From an uncultured Eubacteriales bacterium (lineage in GTDB: Bacteria > Bacillota > Clostridia > Tissierellales > Peptoniphilaceae), in assembly GCA_900539225.1 (NCBI GenBank), contig UQBO01000018.1, positions 1-29,104 on the forward strand: a stretch of DNA of 29,104 nucleotides. The letters are read 5' to 3'. Shown here piece after piece: positions 1 through 6,747 of this stretch (positions are counted from its first letter, which is position 1; the number at the start of each line of letters is the position of its first letter). The notes beneath the pieces were generated by a model. It had not been told where the DNA came from and did no database searches. It was given only the letters and a program-made list of their open reading frames with translations. A program made the position numbers and the translations under genes.

Positions 1-15
1 AAGGAGGGGATTTTT

Positions 16-564
16 GTGCGATATAGTTATGAATTCAAAAAAGAATGCGTAGAACTATACAGACAAGGAAAGTGGATGGAAACACCAGAAGGAGTTACAC
101 AAGAAGCTTTCAGGAAAAAAATTAGGTATTGGGTCAGACTTGTAGACTTTCATGGAGAAGAGATACTTAAACACAAAGAGCAGGATAAAAAGTGGACTGC
201 AGAAGAAAAAATTAAATGGATATCAAAAGTAATAGTAGGAAATTCATATAAGTCTGTAGCTATAGAGGCTGGCATTTCAAGTGGTCAACTTTACAATTGG
301 GTTAATAAATATAAAAAATTTGGGTATAATTCTCTTGTAATTAAGAAGAGAGGAAGAAAGCCCAAAATGAATGATAAGAATGAAAACACTAATATAGAGC
401 CAAAGCCACTTAACGAATCCGAACGAGAAGAGCTTATTCGTTTAAGAGAAGAAGTCAGATATTTAAAAACAGAGCGAGCAGTCGAAAAAAAATTAGACGC
501 CTTGAGAAGGGAAAAATATGCTGCATATCTCAAGGCGAAAAAGCAGCAGTCATCAGAGAACTAA
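16..564 (+). CDS. IS3-family transposase OrfA (helix-turn-helix protein)
   Basis: A 182-residue basic protein starting at GTG 16, placed 7 bases after a strong AAGGAGGG site. It has the IS150 InsJ-like layout: an N-terminal helix-turn-helix region, a second one at about residues 60-100 (KWTAEEKIKW followed by SVAIEAGISSGQLYNWVNKYKK), a basic linker, and a C-terminal Leu/Glu-rich helix (ELIRLREEVRYLKTE) like the leucine zipper used for OrfA/OrfAB multimerisation. In this family OrfA binds the element ends and regulates transposition. It overlaps the open upstream extension of OrfB, which supports a frameshifted OrfAB fusion. Confidence 0.9.
   Translation: MRYSYEFKKECVELYRQGKWMETPEGVTQEAFRKKIRYWVRLVDFHGEEILKHKEQDKKWTAEEKIKWISKVIVGNSYKSVAIEAGISSGQLYNWVNKYKKFGYNSLVIKKRGRKPKMNDKNENTNIEPKPLNESEREELIRLREEVRYLKTERAVEKKLDALRREKYAAYLKAKKQQSSEN
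538..543 (+). promoter_or_regulatory. Candidate -1 programmed frameshift site (AAAAAG) joining OrfA and OrfB
   Basis: OrfA reads AAA AAG here. A -1 slip moves the ribosome into the OrfB frame, which is open from this point to 1403. The context is G AAA AAG, not the ideal A AAA AAG. A-rich slippery tracts of this kind are the known OrfAB fusion mechanism in IS3 elements. The site is inferred from frame geometry and no stimulatory hairpin was established. Confidence 0.55.
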
Positions 565-602
565 GAAATGATGGACACAAGCTTAATGATCTATTAGAGG
601 CT

Positions 603-1403
603 ATGAACCTACCTAAATCAACATACTACTACGAATTAAGTAAAGTTGACCAAGTTGATCTAAGAAACAAAGAAATCAAAGAAAAGATACAAGAAATATT
701 TACCTCAAACAAAGGTAGATACGGAGTAAGAAGAGTGCATCAAGCACTTCTAAGTAAAGGATATATAGTTAACCACAAAAGAGTTCAAAGACTTATGCAC
801 AAGATGCATCTTTTAGGTAAGAGACCAAAAGAAAAGTATCATTCATATATGGGTAACGTTGGTAAAGTAGCTGTTAACATCATAAATAGAGACTTCACAG
901 CAACAAAGCCATGTGCCAAGTGGACTACAGATGTATCTCAATTTAACTTCTCGTGGGGTAAATGCTACCTATCGCCAATATTAGATATGTACACAAACGA
1001 AATCATCTCATACGACTTATCCTTACATCCAAACCTAGAACAAGTATCAAGAATGCTTGAGAGAGCATTTGAAAAGTTCTCAAGCGTAGAATGTTTAATA
1101 ATGCACTCAGACCAAGGATGGCAATATCAAAATAGCTACTATATCAAAGAACTAGAAAAACATAAAATAACGCAGTCAATGTCAAGAAAAGGAAACTGCT
1201 ACGATAACTGCATTATGGAAACATTCTTTGGCAGACTAAAAACCGAGATGTATTATGGATGCGAAGGAGAGTTTAAAACATTTGAAGAGTTTTCAAAAGC
1301 AATTGACGAATATATATACTACTATAACAACGAAAGAATTCAGAAGAAAACAAAATGGATGCCACCTACTTTGTATAGATTAGCATCCATGAATGTAAAC
1401 TAA
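603..1403 (+). CDS. IS3-family transposase OrfB (DDE integrase core)
   Basis: 266 residues from ATG 603, with an HTH_21-like N-terminus (KGRYGVRRVHQALL) followed by an rve integrase core. The catalytic triad is visible as D110 (WTTDVSQF), D170 (MHSDQG) and E206 (METFFGRLK), with the DD(35)E spacing typical of IS3. The frame is open upstream to at least 543 and encodes AVIRELRNDGHKLNDLLEA, the usual start of fused OrfAB. The working enzyme is therefore probably made by -1 slippage near 538-543 and not from ATG 603. No damage is visible. Confidence 0.92.
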   Translation: MNLPKSTYYYELSKVDQVDLRNKEIKEKIQEIFTSNKGRYGVRRVHQALLSKGYIVNHKRVQRLMHKMHLLGKRPKEKYHSYMGNVGKVAVNIINRDFTATKPCAKWTTDVSQFNFSWGKCYLSPILDMYTNEIISYDLSLHPNLEQVSRMLERAFEKFSSVECLIMHSDQGWQYQNSYYIKELEKHKITQSMSRKGNCYDNCIMETFFGRLKTEMYYGCEGEFKTFEEFSKAIDEYIYYYNNERIQKKTKWMPPTLYRLASMNVN

Positions 1404-1484
1404 ATATTAATGTGTCCAGTTTTCTGGGTACACATCATAGGCCGGGGGATATTTATTTTATGTCAAGAAATAATTAAAAAATTC

Positions 1485-1513
1485 TTGACATTTTCTTTTC
1501 ATTATTGTATAAT
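1485..1513 (+). promoter_or_regulatory. Sigma-A promoter of the tRNA-Met/tRNA-Phe unit
   Basis: Both hexamers are consensus: TTGACA at 1485-1490 and TATAAT at 1508-1513, with a 17-bp spacer. The first tRNA base is 12 bp downstream, as expected for a stable RNA promoter. Confidence 0.9.
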
Positions 1514-1524
1514 ATCTTTTGTTG

Positions 1525-1601
1525 GGACCTTTAGCTCAGTTGGTTAGAGCGTCCGGCTCATAACCGGCAGGTCCGGGGTTCGAGTCCCTGAAGGTCCACC
1601 A
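1525..1601 (+). tRNA. tRNA-Met (CAU), probably elongator
   Basis: 77 nt including an encoded CCA. The acceptor stem GGACCTT pairs with AAGGTCC, the D stem is GCTC/GAGC, the anticodon loop CTCATAA holds CAT at 1559-1561, and the T arm contains GGTTCGAGTCC. The first acceptor pair is G-C, not the C-A mismatch of an initiator, so elongator Met is likeliest. A lysidine-modified tRNA-Ile2 also carries CAU and cannot be excluded by eye. The outermost anticodon-stem pair (27-43) looks mismatched (T/C). Confidence 0.93.
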
Positions 1602-1605
1602 ATTT

Positions 1606-1681
1606 GCCCAGATAGCTCAGTCGGTAGAGCAGTAGACTGAAAATCTACGTGTGGCTGGTTCGATCCCGGCTCTGGGCACCA
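1606..1681 (+). tRNA. tRNA-Phe (GAA)
   Basis: 76 nt with encoded CCA. The acceptor stem GCCCAGA pairs with TCTGGGC, the anticodon stem GTAGA pairs with TCTAC around loop CTGAAAA, and the anticodon GAA is at 1639-1641. The T loop TTCGATC is normal. It lies 4 bp after tRNA-Met and shares its promoter and terminator. Confidence 0.96.
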
Positions 1682-1682
1682 C

Positions 1683-1712
1683 GCTTAAGTTTTTACTTAA
1701 GCTTATTTTTTT
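1683..1712 (+). terminator. Rho-independent terminator of the tRNA unit
   Basis: Stem GCTTAAGT (1683-1690), loop TTTT, stem ACTTAAGC (1695-1702), followed by a T-rich tract to 1712. Confidence 0.85.
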
Positions 1713-1818
1713 ATCAAAACTATTCCATAATCATAGTTAAAAATTTTATGTTTATTTTAATTCTTCAGTGGGTATACTAATAATAGATGATATTAAGTGT
1801 ACAGAAAGGATGAATATT

Positions 1819-2103
1819 ATGAATGACGTTCTTCTTATTAATAGGATAGATGTACAGAAAGAATACGATAAGAAAAAGAAGGTCTTTTTTATTGTCGATT
1901 ACAAAAGTGAAGATTATTCAGAATACAATATAGTTAGGATATTATGCGGCTTGGAAGACATTAGCTCTGAAGACATTGTCTTTAGGTACAACGGCTTTCA
2001 AATACAAACTGAGATAAGGAACATCCCAGCCATATTAAAGGTGCTTATCGATGAGAAAGTACCTGTATATAGCGTGTTTGAGATGTATACACCGGTGGTT
2101 TAG
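1819..2103 (+). CDS. Small hypothetical protein (94 aa)
   Basis: I do not recognise this family. The frame is open from GTG 1768, but ATG 1819 is preferred: it has an AAAGGA site 8 bases upstream (1805-1810), whereas 1768 falls next to a possible -10 element (TATACT, 1773-1778). The product is a soluble, mixed alpha/beta-looking 94-residue protein rich in Ile, Val, Asp and Glu, starting MNDVLLINRIDV and ending FEMYTPVV, with a Lys patch EYDKKKKVFF. No signal peptide, membrane segment or Cys pair is seen. The next gene starts 1 bp after its stop, so the two are translationally coupled and may work together. Confidence 0.7.
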   Translation: MNDVLLINRIDVQKEYDKKKKVFFIVDYKSEDYSEYNIVRILCGLEDISSEDIVFRYNGFQIQTEIRNIPAILKVLIDEKVPVYSVFEMYTPVV

Positions 2104-2104
2104 T

Positions 2105-2713
2105 ATGGCGAAGTTAACACAAAAGCAGAGAAGACTGCGTTTTTACAGAATACTTGTACTTTTGCTTATAGCTTTGATTGCTGTATACTTTTTCTTCTTC
2201 AGAAAGAAATTCATAGGCGTAAGCAAAGAAGAAAGAGTTGACAATATCAAGGCGTCCATCGAAGACTTGGGCGAGCTAGTTACGGTCGAGTATAATTACA
2301 CCGATGTTTTAACGTATAAGGACAGCTTAACTCTTATGGATATGAAGATACCATTCACAGACAAGAGCTACATCATAAAGTATAACGGATACATCAAGGC
2401 CGGCGTTGACCTAGCAAAGGCTGTGGTTAAGGACGTACAGGAAACAAGTGTTGAGCTTGACGTGCCAAGTGCAGCCATCACAGATAGCGTTCTTGATGAA
2501 AAGTCCATGGTCATACTTGATCAAAAGAACAATATATTTAATCCTTTAGACTTGGGTGATTACCAAGAGACACTTAAGAAAGAATTGAATGCTCGAGAGC
2601 TAAAGGCTAAGAAAGACGGCATACTCGAAAGGGCTCAGACAAATGCTGACAAGCTCTTAAGAAAGCTGCTTGAAGGCCTTGGCTTCAAAGATATAAAAAT
2701 TAATTACATTTAG
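2105..2713 (+). CDS. DUF4230 family membrane-anchored protein
   Basis: 202 residues from ATG 2105, one base after the preceding stop. A basic N-terminus (TQKQRRLRFYR) leads into one transmembrane helix (about residues 14-32) ending in FFFFRKK, so it is a signal-anchored protein with an extracytoplasmic domain. The remainder (EDLGELVTVEYNYTDVL, followed by ALKA/VELDVPSA-like strands and a C-terminal helix of LERAQTNADKLLRKLLEGLGF type) matches DUF4230, whose function is unknown. The longer reading from 2051 overlaps the previous gene by 53 bp and is unlikely. The stop overlaps the ferritin ribosome binding site, suggesting co-transcription. Confidence 0.78.
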   Translation: MAKLTQKQRRLRFYRILVLLLIALIAVYFFFFRKKFIGVSKEERVDNIKASIEDLGELVTVEYNYTDVLTYKDSLTLMDMKIPFTDKSYIIKYNGYIKAGVDLAKAVVKDVQETSVELDVPSAAITDSVLDEKSMVILDQKNNIFNPLDLGDYQETLKKELNARELKAKKDGILERAQTNADKLLRKLLEGLGFKDIKINYI

Positions 2714-2726
2714 GAGGTAATTTGAT

Positions 2727-3218
2727 ATGAAAATTAGTAAGAATGTTGTAGATGCTTTAGTTGAACAATACAACTTTGAATTGGAAAGTGGCTATATTTA
2801 TCTAGCTATGGTACATGATTTAAAGGACAAAGCTTGGGACGGCTTCGCTCACTTCATGGACAAACAAGCTCATGAAGAGTACGAACACGCTACTAAATTC
2901 AAGGGCTTCATCGAAGAAATAGGCGAAAGAGTTGAACTAAAAGCAATGCCTGAACCAAAGAAAGAATACAAGTCAGTTCTAGAAATATTCAAAACAGCTT
3001 ATGATCATGAACAAGAAGTTACTAAGAGAATCGAAAATATCTATGAAATAGCACTAGAAGAAAAGAACTACGTTGTAGTAGAATTCTTAAATTGGTTCTT
3101 AGAAGAACAAGTTGAAGAAGAAGACAATATGAGAACTATTGTTGAAGTATTAGAAAACTTAAAAGACGGTTACACAGGTCTATATCTATATGATAAGGAA
3201 CTAGGTAGAAGAGAATAA
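2727..3218 (+). CDS. ftnA: Non-heme ferritin
   Basis: 163 residues, the usual length for bacterial FtnA. It should form a 24-subunit cytoplasmic shell that oxidises Fe(II) and stores the iron as mineral. Aligned by eye to E. coli FtnA, the ferroxidase residues are present: E18 and Y25 in helix A, E51 and H54 (AHEEYEH), E95 (YDHEQE), Q128 and E131 (EEQVEEE). There is no heme Met or Dps motif. The start has a strong AGGAGG site overlapping the end of the DUF4230 gene. Rubrerythrin follows, so the pair forms an iron-storage and peroxide-defence unit typical of anaerobes. Confidence 0.93.
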   Translation: MKISKNVVDALVEQYNFELESGYIYLAMVHDLKDKAWDGFAHFMDKQAHEEYEHATKFKGFIEEIGERVELKAMPEPKKEYKSVLEIFKTAYDHEQEVTKRIENIYEIALEEKNYVVVEFLNWFLEEQVEEEDNMRTIVEVLENLKDGYTGLYLYDKELGRRE

Positions 3219-3233
3219 TCTTAAGATATTTAT

Positions 3234-3257
3234 AAGGGGTGCTTAAGTGCACCCTTT
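3234..3257 (+). terminator. Hairpin between ferritin and rubrerythrin; weak terminator or attenuator
   Basis: AAGGGGTGC (3234-3242) pairs with GCACCCTTT (3249-3257) around a 6-nt loop, with one G-T pair. The T tract is short and falls inside the stem, so termination may be partial. A second small hairpin, TATAGC/GCTATA (3265-3279), follows and overlaps a possible TATAAA -10 for rubrerythrin. Confidence 0.45.
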
Positions 3258-3304
3258 AAATATATATAGCAGAGCTATAAAAATATTTTTTTGGGAGGAA
3301 AATT

Positions 3305-3850
3305 ATGAGAGCAATGACACAAACAAACCTTCAATCAGCATTTGGAGGAGAATCACAAGCGCACATGCGTTACCTATACTGGGGAAATGTAGCAGAAAAA
3401 GAAGGCTTCAAGAACGTAGCAAGACTATTTGAAGCAACAGCTGAAGCTGAAAGAGTTCACGCTCATCTACACTTTAAAGCTATGAAAGACATATCAGGTG
3501 ACTTCTCAGTTACATCTGGAGCAGGTTTTGGTGACCACGGTACATCTAAAAACCTTGAAGCAGCAGCAGGCGGAGAACGTTTTGAATTTACTGAAATGTA
3601 TCCAAGCTACATATTAGTTGCTAAAGAACAAGGCGAAGAAGCAGCTCAAAAATCAATGCAATTTGCTATCGAAGCTGAAAAAGTTCATGAAAAACTATTC
3701 TTAAAAGCTAAAGAAGCAGTTGACGCTGGTAAAGACCTAGAAGCTGAAAAGATCTATGTATGTCCAGTATGCGGATTCATTTCACTTACAGGCGAAGAAG
3801 AAAAGTGCCCAATCTGTGGCGCACCTAAATCAAAGTTTATCGAATTTTAA
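3305..3850 (+). CDS. rbr: Rubrerythrin
   Basis: 181 residues with the classic two-domain layout. An N-terminal ferritin-like diiron domain carries ESQAHMRY, EAERVHAH, an FTEMYP glutamate and EAEKVHEKL. A C-terminal rubredoxin-like domain carries CPVCG and CPICG that bind one Fe(SCys)4. Rubrerythrin reduces hydrogen peroxide to water in anaerobes, taking electrons through the rubredoxin centre. ATG 3305 follows GGGAGG at a suitable distance. It lies 86 bp after ferritin and is closed by a strong terminator. The rubredoxin domain is C-terminal, so this is not a reverse rubrerythrin. Confidence 0.95.
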   Translation: MRAMTQTNLQSAFGGESQAHMRYLYWGNVAEKEGFKNVARLFEATAEAERVHAHLHFKAMKDISGDFSVTSGAGFGDHGTSKNLEAAAGGERFEFTEMYPSYILVAKEQGEEAAQKSMQFAIEAEKVHEKLFLKAKEAVDAGKDLEAEKIYVCPVCGFISLTGEEEKCPICGAPKSKFIEF

Positions 3851-3879
3851 TACACGAAATTAATTTAATTATCTAAAAG

Positions 3880-3912
3880 ATTCCTATACCATAAGCGTAT
3901 AGGAATTTTTTT
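3880..3912 (+). terminator. Terminator after rubrerythrin
   Basis: ATTCCTATAC (3880-3889) pairs with GTATAGGAAT (3897-3906) around a 7-nt loop and is followed by a run of T to 3912. Confidence 0.9.
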
Positions 3913-3922
3913 GTAAAAAGAG

Positions 3923-3951
3923 TAGAAATATTTGCTCATATGTGATAAAAT
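3923..3951 (+). promoter_or_regulatory. Candidate murA promoter (extended -10)
   Basis: TGATAAAAT is an extended -10 ending at 3951. Seventeen bp upstream, TAGAAA (3923-3928) is a weak -35. It lies just after the rubrerythrin terminator and 31 bp before the murA start. Confidence 0.5.
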
Positions 3952-3982
3952 AGTACTGATTAATATAGAAAGAGGTATTGCA

Positions 3983-5251
3983 TTGGCAAAATTACTTATA
4001 CAAGAATCGAATCCCTTGCTAGGCACAGTAAGAGTCAGCGGCGCGAAGAACGCTGCACTACCGATACTTGCTGCGACTATACTTGGCACTGAAGACATCA
4101 TCTTAGAGGATTTACCTAAGCTAAAAGACGTCGAAGTCATGTGTGAAGTACTTCAGTCACTTGGGGCAACGGTTGAGAAATTAGATGAACATAGAGTAAA
4201 AATTAATTCAAATACTATAAATAAATACGAAGTCGACTACCAATTGATGCACAAGATGAGGGCATCCTTCATAGTTATGGGAGCGCTCATAGGCAGGATG
4301 GGTAAGGCGAGGTCCTCAATGCCGGGCGGCTGCGCTATAGGTGCAAGACCAGTTGACCTGCACCTAAAAGGCTTTAGATCACTTGGCGTCAACGTCGATG
4401 TTGAAGAGGCAGACGAGTACACAGATATCTTTGCCCACGCAGATAATCTTGCTGGCAACAAGATATATCTTGACTTTCCGTCAGTTGGCGCAACACAAAA
4501 CATCATCTTGGCAGCAGTACTTGCTCAAGGCGAGACAGTCATCGATAACGCGGCTATGGAGCCAGAAATCGTTGATATGGTAAACTTCCTTAACAAGATG
4601 GGCGCAAAGATCTACGGCGCAGGCACATCGACTATACGTATAAGAGGCGTTGAAAAACTTCTTGGCGCAACACACCAAATCATGCCAGATAGGATAGAGG
4701 CAGGCACGTTTATGGTGGCTGCGGCAGCAACACATGGCGACATCATATTAAATAACGTCATCGTTAATCATATGAGACCCGTTATAGCGAAGCTGCGTGA
4801 AACAGGCTGCGAAATATATGAAGAGGCTGATTCACTAAGGATTATAGCGACTAAAAAGCTTAAGCCAATCAAGGTAAAAACACTACCATATCCAGGATTT
4901 CCAACAGATATGCAAGCCCAATTCATGGCGCTTGAAACCATCATCGAAGGAAAGTCCGAGGTAATAGAAACAGTTTTTGAAAACAGATTTATGCACGTAG
5001 ATGAGCTAAGAAAGCTAGGCGCAGACATTGACGTAGAGGACAGAACTGCGACAGTTAATGGCGTAGCAAAGCTTCACGGGGCAGAAGTAAGGGCGACAGA
5101 CCTTAGAGCTGGAGCCGCACTTGTCATAGCAGCCCTATGTGCAGAGGGCGAGACAAAGCTTTCAGACATATATCATATCGACAGAGGATATGAAGATTTT
5201 GAAGAGAAATTTAGATCATTAGGCGCAAAAGTCTATAGAGTAGAGGAATAA
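3983..5251 (+). CDS. murA: UDP-N-acetylglucosamine 1-carboxyvinyltransferase
   Basis: MurA transfers enolpyruvate from PEP to UDP-GlcNAc, the first committed step of peptidoglycan synthesis, in the cytoplasm. The chosen TTG start at 3983 has AGAGG (3971-3975) 7 bases upstream and gives a 422-residue protein with the family N-terminus MAKLLIQESNPLLGTVRVSGAKNAA; the frame is open further upstream to 3932 without a better site. K22 lies in SGAKNAA. The catalytic loop MPGGCAIGARP holds the nucleophile C117, so fosfomycin sensitivity is expected. PGFPTDMQAQ contains the catalytic Asp. Eleven bp separate it from mbl, suggesting one operon for wall precursor supply and shape. Confidence 0.96.
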   Translation: MAKLLIQESNPLLGTVRVSGAKNAALPILAATILGTEDIILEDLPKLKDVEVMCEVLQSLGATVEKLDEHRVKINSNTINKYEVDYQLMHKMRASFIVMGALIGRMGKARSSMPGGCAIGARPVDLHLKGFRSLGVNVDVEEADEYTDIFAHADNLAGNKIYLDFPSVGATQNIILAAVLAQGETVIDNAAMEPEIVDMVNFLNKMGAKIYGAGTSTIRIRGVEKLLGATHQIMPDRIEAGTFMVAAAATHGDIILNNVIVNHMRPVIAKLRETGCEIYEEADSLRIIATKKLKPIKVKTLPYPGFPTDMQAQFMALETIIEGKSEVIETVFENRFMHVDELRKLGADIDVEDRTATVNGVAKLHGAEVRATDLRAGAALVIAALCAEGETKLSDIYHIDRGYEDFEEKFRSLGAKVYRVEE

Positions 5252-5262
5252 GGGGGATAGGC

Positions 5263-6288
5263 ATGGGATTAAGATCTGATGTAGGCATAGACTTAGGTAC
5301 AGCGAGTGTACTTGTTTATGTAAAAGGTAAAGGCATAGTACTTAAAGAACCGTCTGTCGTAGCGATAGACCAATATACAAACAAATTCTTAGCAGTTGGC
5401 GAAGAAGCGAGAAAGATGCTTGGTAGAACACCAGGCAACATCGTTGCAATCAGGCCGCTTAGGGAAGGAGTTATCTCAGACTACAGCGTTACACAAAGAA
5501 TGCTTAAGTATTTTATACAAAAGGCACTTGGCAGAATGCTTTTCAAGCCAAGACTTGTAGTTTGCGTGCCAAGCGGCTGTACTGAAGTTGAGAAGAGAGC
5601 CGTTATTGAGGCTGCAAATGAAGCAGGCGCAATCAAAACTTATTTAATCGAAGAACCGATTGCAGCAGCTATTGGCGCTGGACTAGATATCACTCAGCCC
5701 AATGGTAACATGATCATCGATATAGGTGGCGGAACAACAGACATCGCAGTTATTTCACTTGGCGGCATCGTTGTAAGCAAGTCCATCAAAGTAGCGGGCG
5801 ACGACTGCGACGAAGCAATCACTAAGTATATCAGAAAGAAATTCAAGATGATGATAGGTGAAAGATCAGCCGAAGAGCTTAAAGTAACTATAGGCTGCGC
5901 TTATCCACTAGAAGAAGAACAATACATGGAAGTAAAGGGCAGAAACCTAATGAGCGGCCTACCTATGAACGTAGTAGTATCATCCTCAGACATGCTCGAA
6001 GCACTTAAAGAGCCAGTTCAAGAGATTATCGAAGCAGTTCACACAGTACTTGAAAGAACACCACCAGAACTAGCAGCCGACATCTCCGGCAGTGGCATCA
6101 TACTTACAGGCGGTGGAGCATGCTTAAAGGGCCTTGATACACTTGTTACAGAGCAAACAGGCATACCATGCAGAGTCGCTGAAGACCCAGTTGAATGCGT
6201 TGCCATCGGTACAGGCAAGTCGCTTGATTGGGTAGAAATACTTGAAAAGTCAAACAATAAAAGCGGAGCAAGCGTAAGATTTAGATAA
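5263..6288 (+). CDS. mbl: MreB/Mbl-type bacterial actin
   Basis: A 341-residue actin-fold ATPase that forms membrane-associated filaments guiding lateral wall synthesis. Visible motifs are phosphate-1 (GIDLGTASV, about residues 8-16), VGEEARKMLGRTPGNI, EEPIAAAIGAG, phosphate-2 (DIGGGTTDIAV) and the adenosine motif (ILTGGGACLKGLD). An early MGLRSDVGIDLG and a position straight after murA favour Mbl over MreB. Its C-terminus is a little extended and basic (SGASVRFR). A GGGGGATAGGC stretch overlapping the end of murA supplies the ribosome binding site. Confidence 0.92.
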   Translation: MGLRSDVGIDLGTASVLVYVKGKGIVLKEPSVVAIDQYTNKFLAVGEEARKMLGRTPGNIVAIRPLREGVISDYSVTQRMLKYFIQKALGRMLFKPRLVVCVPSGCTEVEKRAVIEAANEAGAIKTYLIEEPIAAAIGAGLDITQPNGNMIIDIGGGTTDIAVISLGGIVVSKSIKVAGDDCDEAITKYIRKKFKMMIGERSAEELKVTIGCAYPLEEEQYMEVKGRNLMSGLPMNVVVSSSDMLEALKEPVQEIIEAVHTVLERTPPELAADISGSGIILTGGGACLKGLDTLVTEQTGIPCRVAEDPVECVAIGTGKSLDWVEILEKSNNKSGASVRFR

Positions 6289-6333
6289 TTTTATCTATAC
6301 TTATGTCGTAAACTATTGGTATTATTTATACAA

Positions 6334-6365
6334 GAGCGGTTATTGATATATCCGCTCCTTTTTTT
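6334..6365 (+). terminator. Terminator of the murA-mbl unit
   Basis: GAGCGG (6334-6339) pairs with CCGCTC (6352-6357), followed by a T tract ending at 6365. Confidence 0.88.
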
Positions 6366-6373
6366 GGTATAAT
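6343..6373 (+). promoter_or_regulatory. Candidate promoter of the AhpD-like/ArsS-like pair
   Basis: TATAAT at 6368-6373 is consensus. TTGATA at 6343-6348 is a possible -35, but the 19-bp spacer is long and the element overlaps the preceding terminator loop. Confidence 0.45.
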
Positions 6374-6408
6374 AGTTGTGACAATCATTATATAAAGGAG
6401 GAATAAAA

Positions 6409-6747
6409 ATGAGCGAATATTTTGAAAGAAAAGATTTACAAGAATTTGGTAGAGGAGCTTTAGGCGAACTAAACAAGGAGCTATGGGATAATTTCATGGC
6501 TTATTACGGAAGCGTTTATCAAGATGGCAAGCTAAGCGGCAGAGAAAAATCACTTATCGCACTAGCCGTTGCACACGCAATTCATTGCCCATACTGCATT
6601 GAAGCGTACACTACAGCATGTTTAGATCAAGGCTACACTAAAGAAGAGATGATGGAAGCAGTTCACGTAGCTAGCTCAATCACAGGCGGCGCAGTACTTG
6701 CTTACTCAACTCAAATGAAGAAGCTTGCAGACGATATGGAGATGTAA
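6409..6747 (+). CDS. AhpD/carboxymuconolactone decarboxylase-like protein paired with the ArsS-type radical SAM protein
   Basis: A 112-residue all-helical protein of the AhpD/CMD fold with the redox motif HCPYC (C60, C63) in SLIALAVAHAIHCPYCIEAYTTAC. In canonical AhpD a His follows the second Cys by a few residues; here that stretch reads IEAY. Family knowledge: a peroxidase-like subgroup of this fold accompanies radical SAM/SeCys proteins and is often called arsenosugar biosynthesis-associated (TIGR04169-type). The stop codon abuts the TTG start of the ArsS-like gene, so the two are translationally coupled. A strong AAAGGAGG site precedes ATG 6409. The actual substrate is not known from the sequence. 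Confidence 0.85.
   Translation: MSEYFERKDLQEFGRGALGELNKELWDNFMAYYGSVYQDGKLSGREKSLIALAVAHAIHCPYCIEAYTTACLDQGYTKEEMMEAVHVASSITGGAVLAYSTQMKKLADDMEM

Larger units (their letters stand above)
1..1437 (+). mobile_element. IS3-family (IS150-like) insertion sequence, left end outside the window
   Basis: Two consecutive frames encode an IS3-type OrfA and a DDE OrfB. The 3' end carries a probable right terminal inverted repeat at about 1411-1437; read on the minus strand it begins TGATGTGTACCCAG and continues to CTGGACACA, which resembles IS150-group ends. The window opens on the OrfA ribosome binding site (AAGGAGGG, 1-8), so the left repeat and any target duplication cannot be seen. The element ends about 48 bp before the -35 box of a tRNA promoter. 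Both frames look intact, so the copy may be active. Confidence 0.85.

Noticed and set aside
1768..1818. GTG 1768 as start of the small hypothetical gene
   Set aside because: It lacks a ribosome site and sits next to a possible -10 box; ATG 1819 has AAAGGA at the right distance.
3247..3432. Plus-strand 61-codon frame overlapping the start of rubrerythrin
   Set aside because: It overlaps the ferritin-rbr hairpins and the rbr start in another frame, with no ribosome site.
4237..5028. Several minus-strand frames within murA
   Set aside because: They are shadows of a well-recognised enzyme gene and carry no family features of their own.
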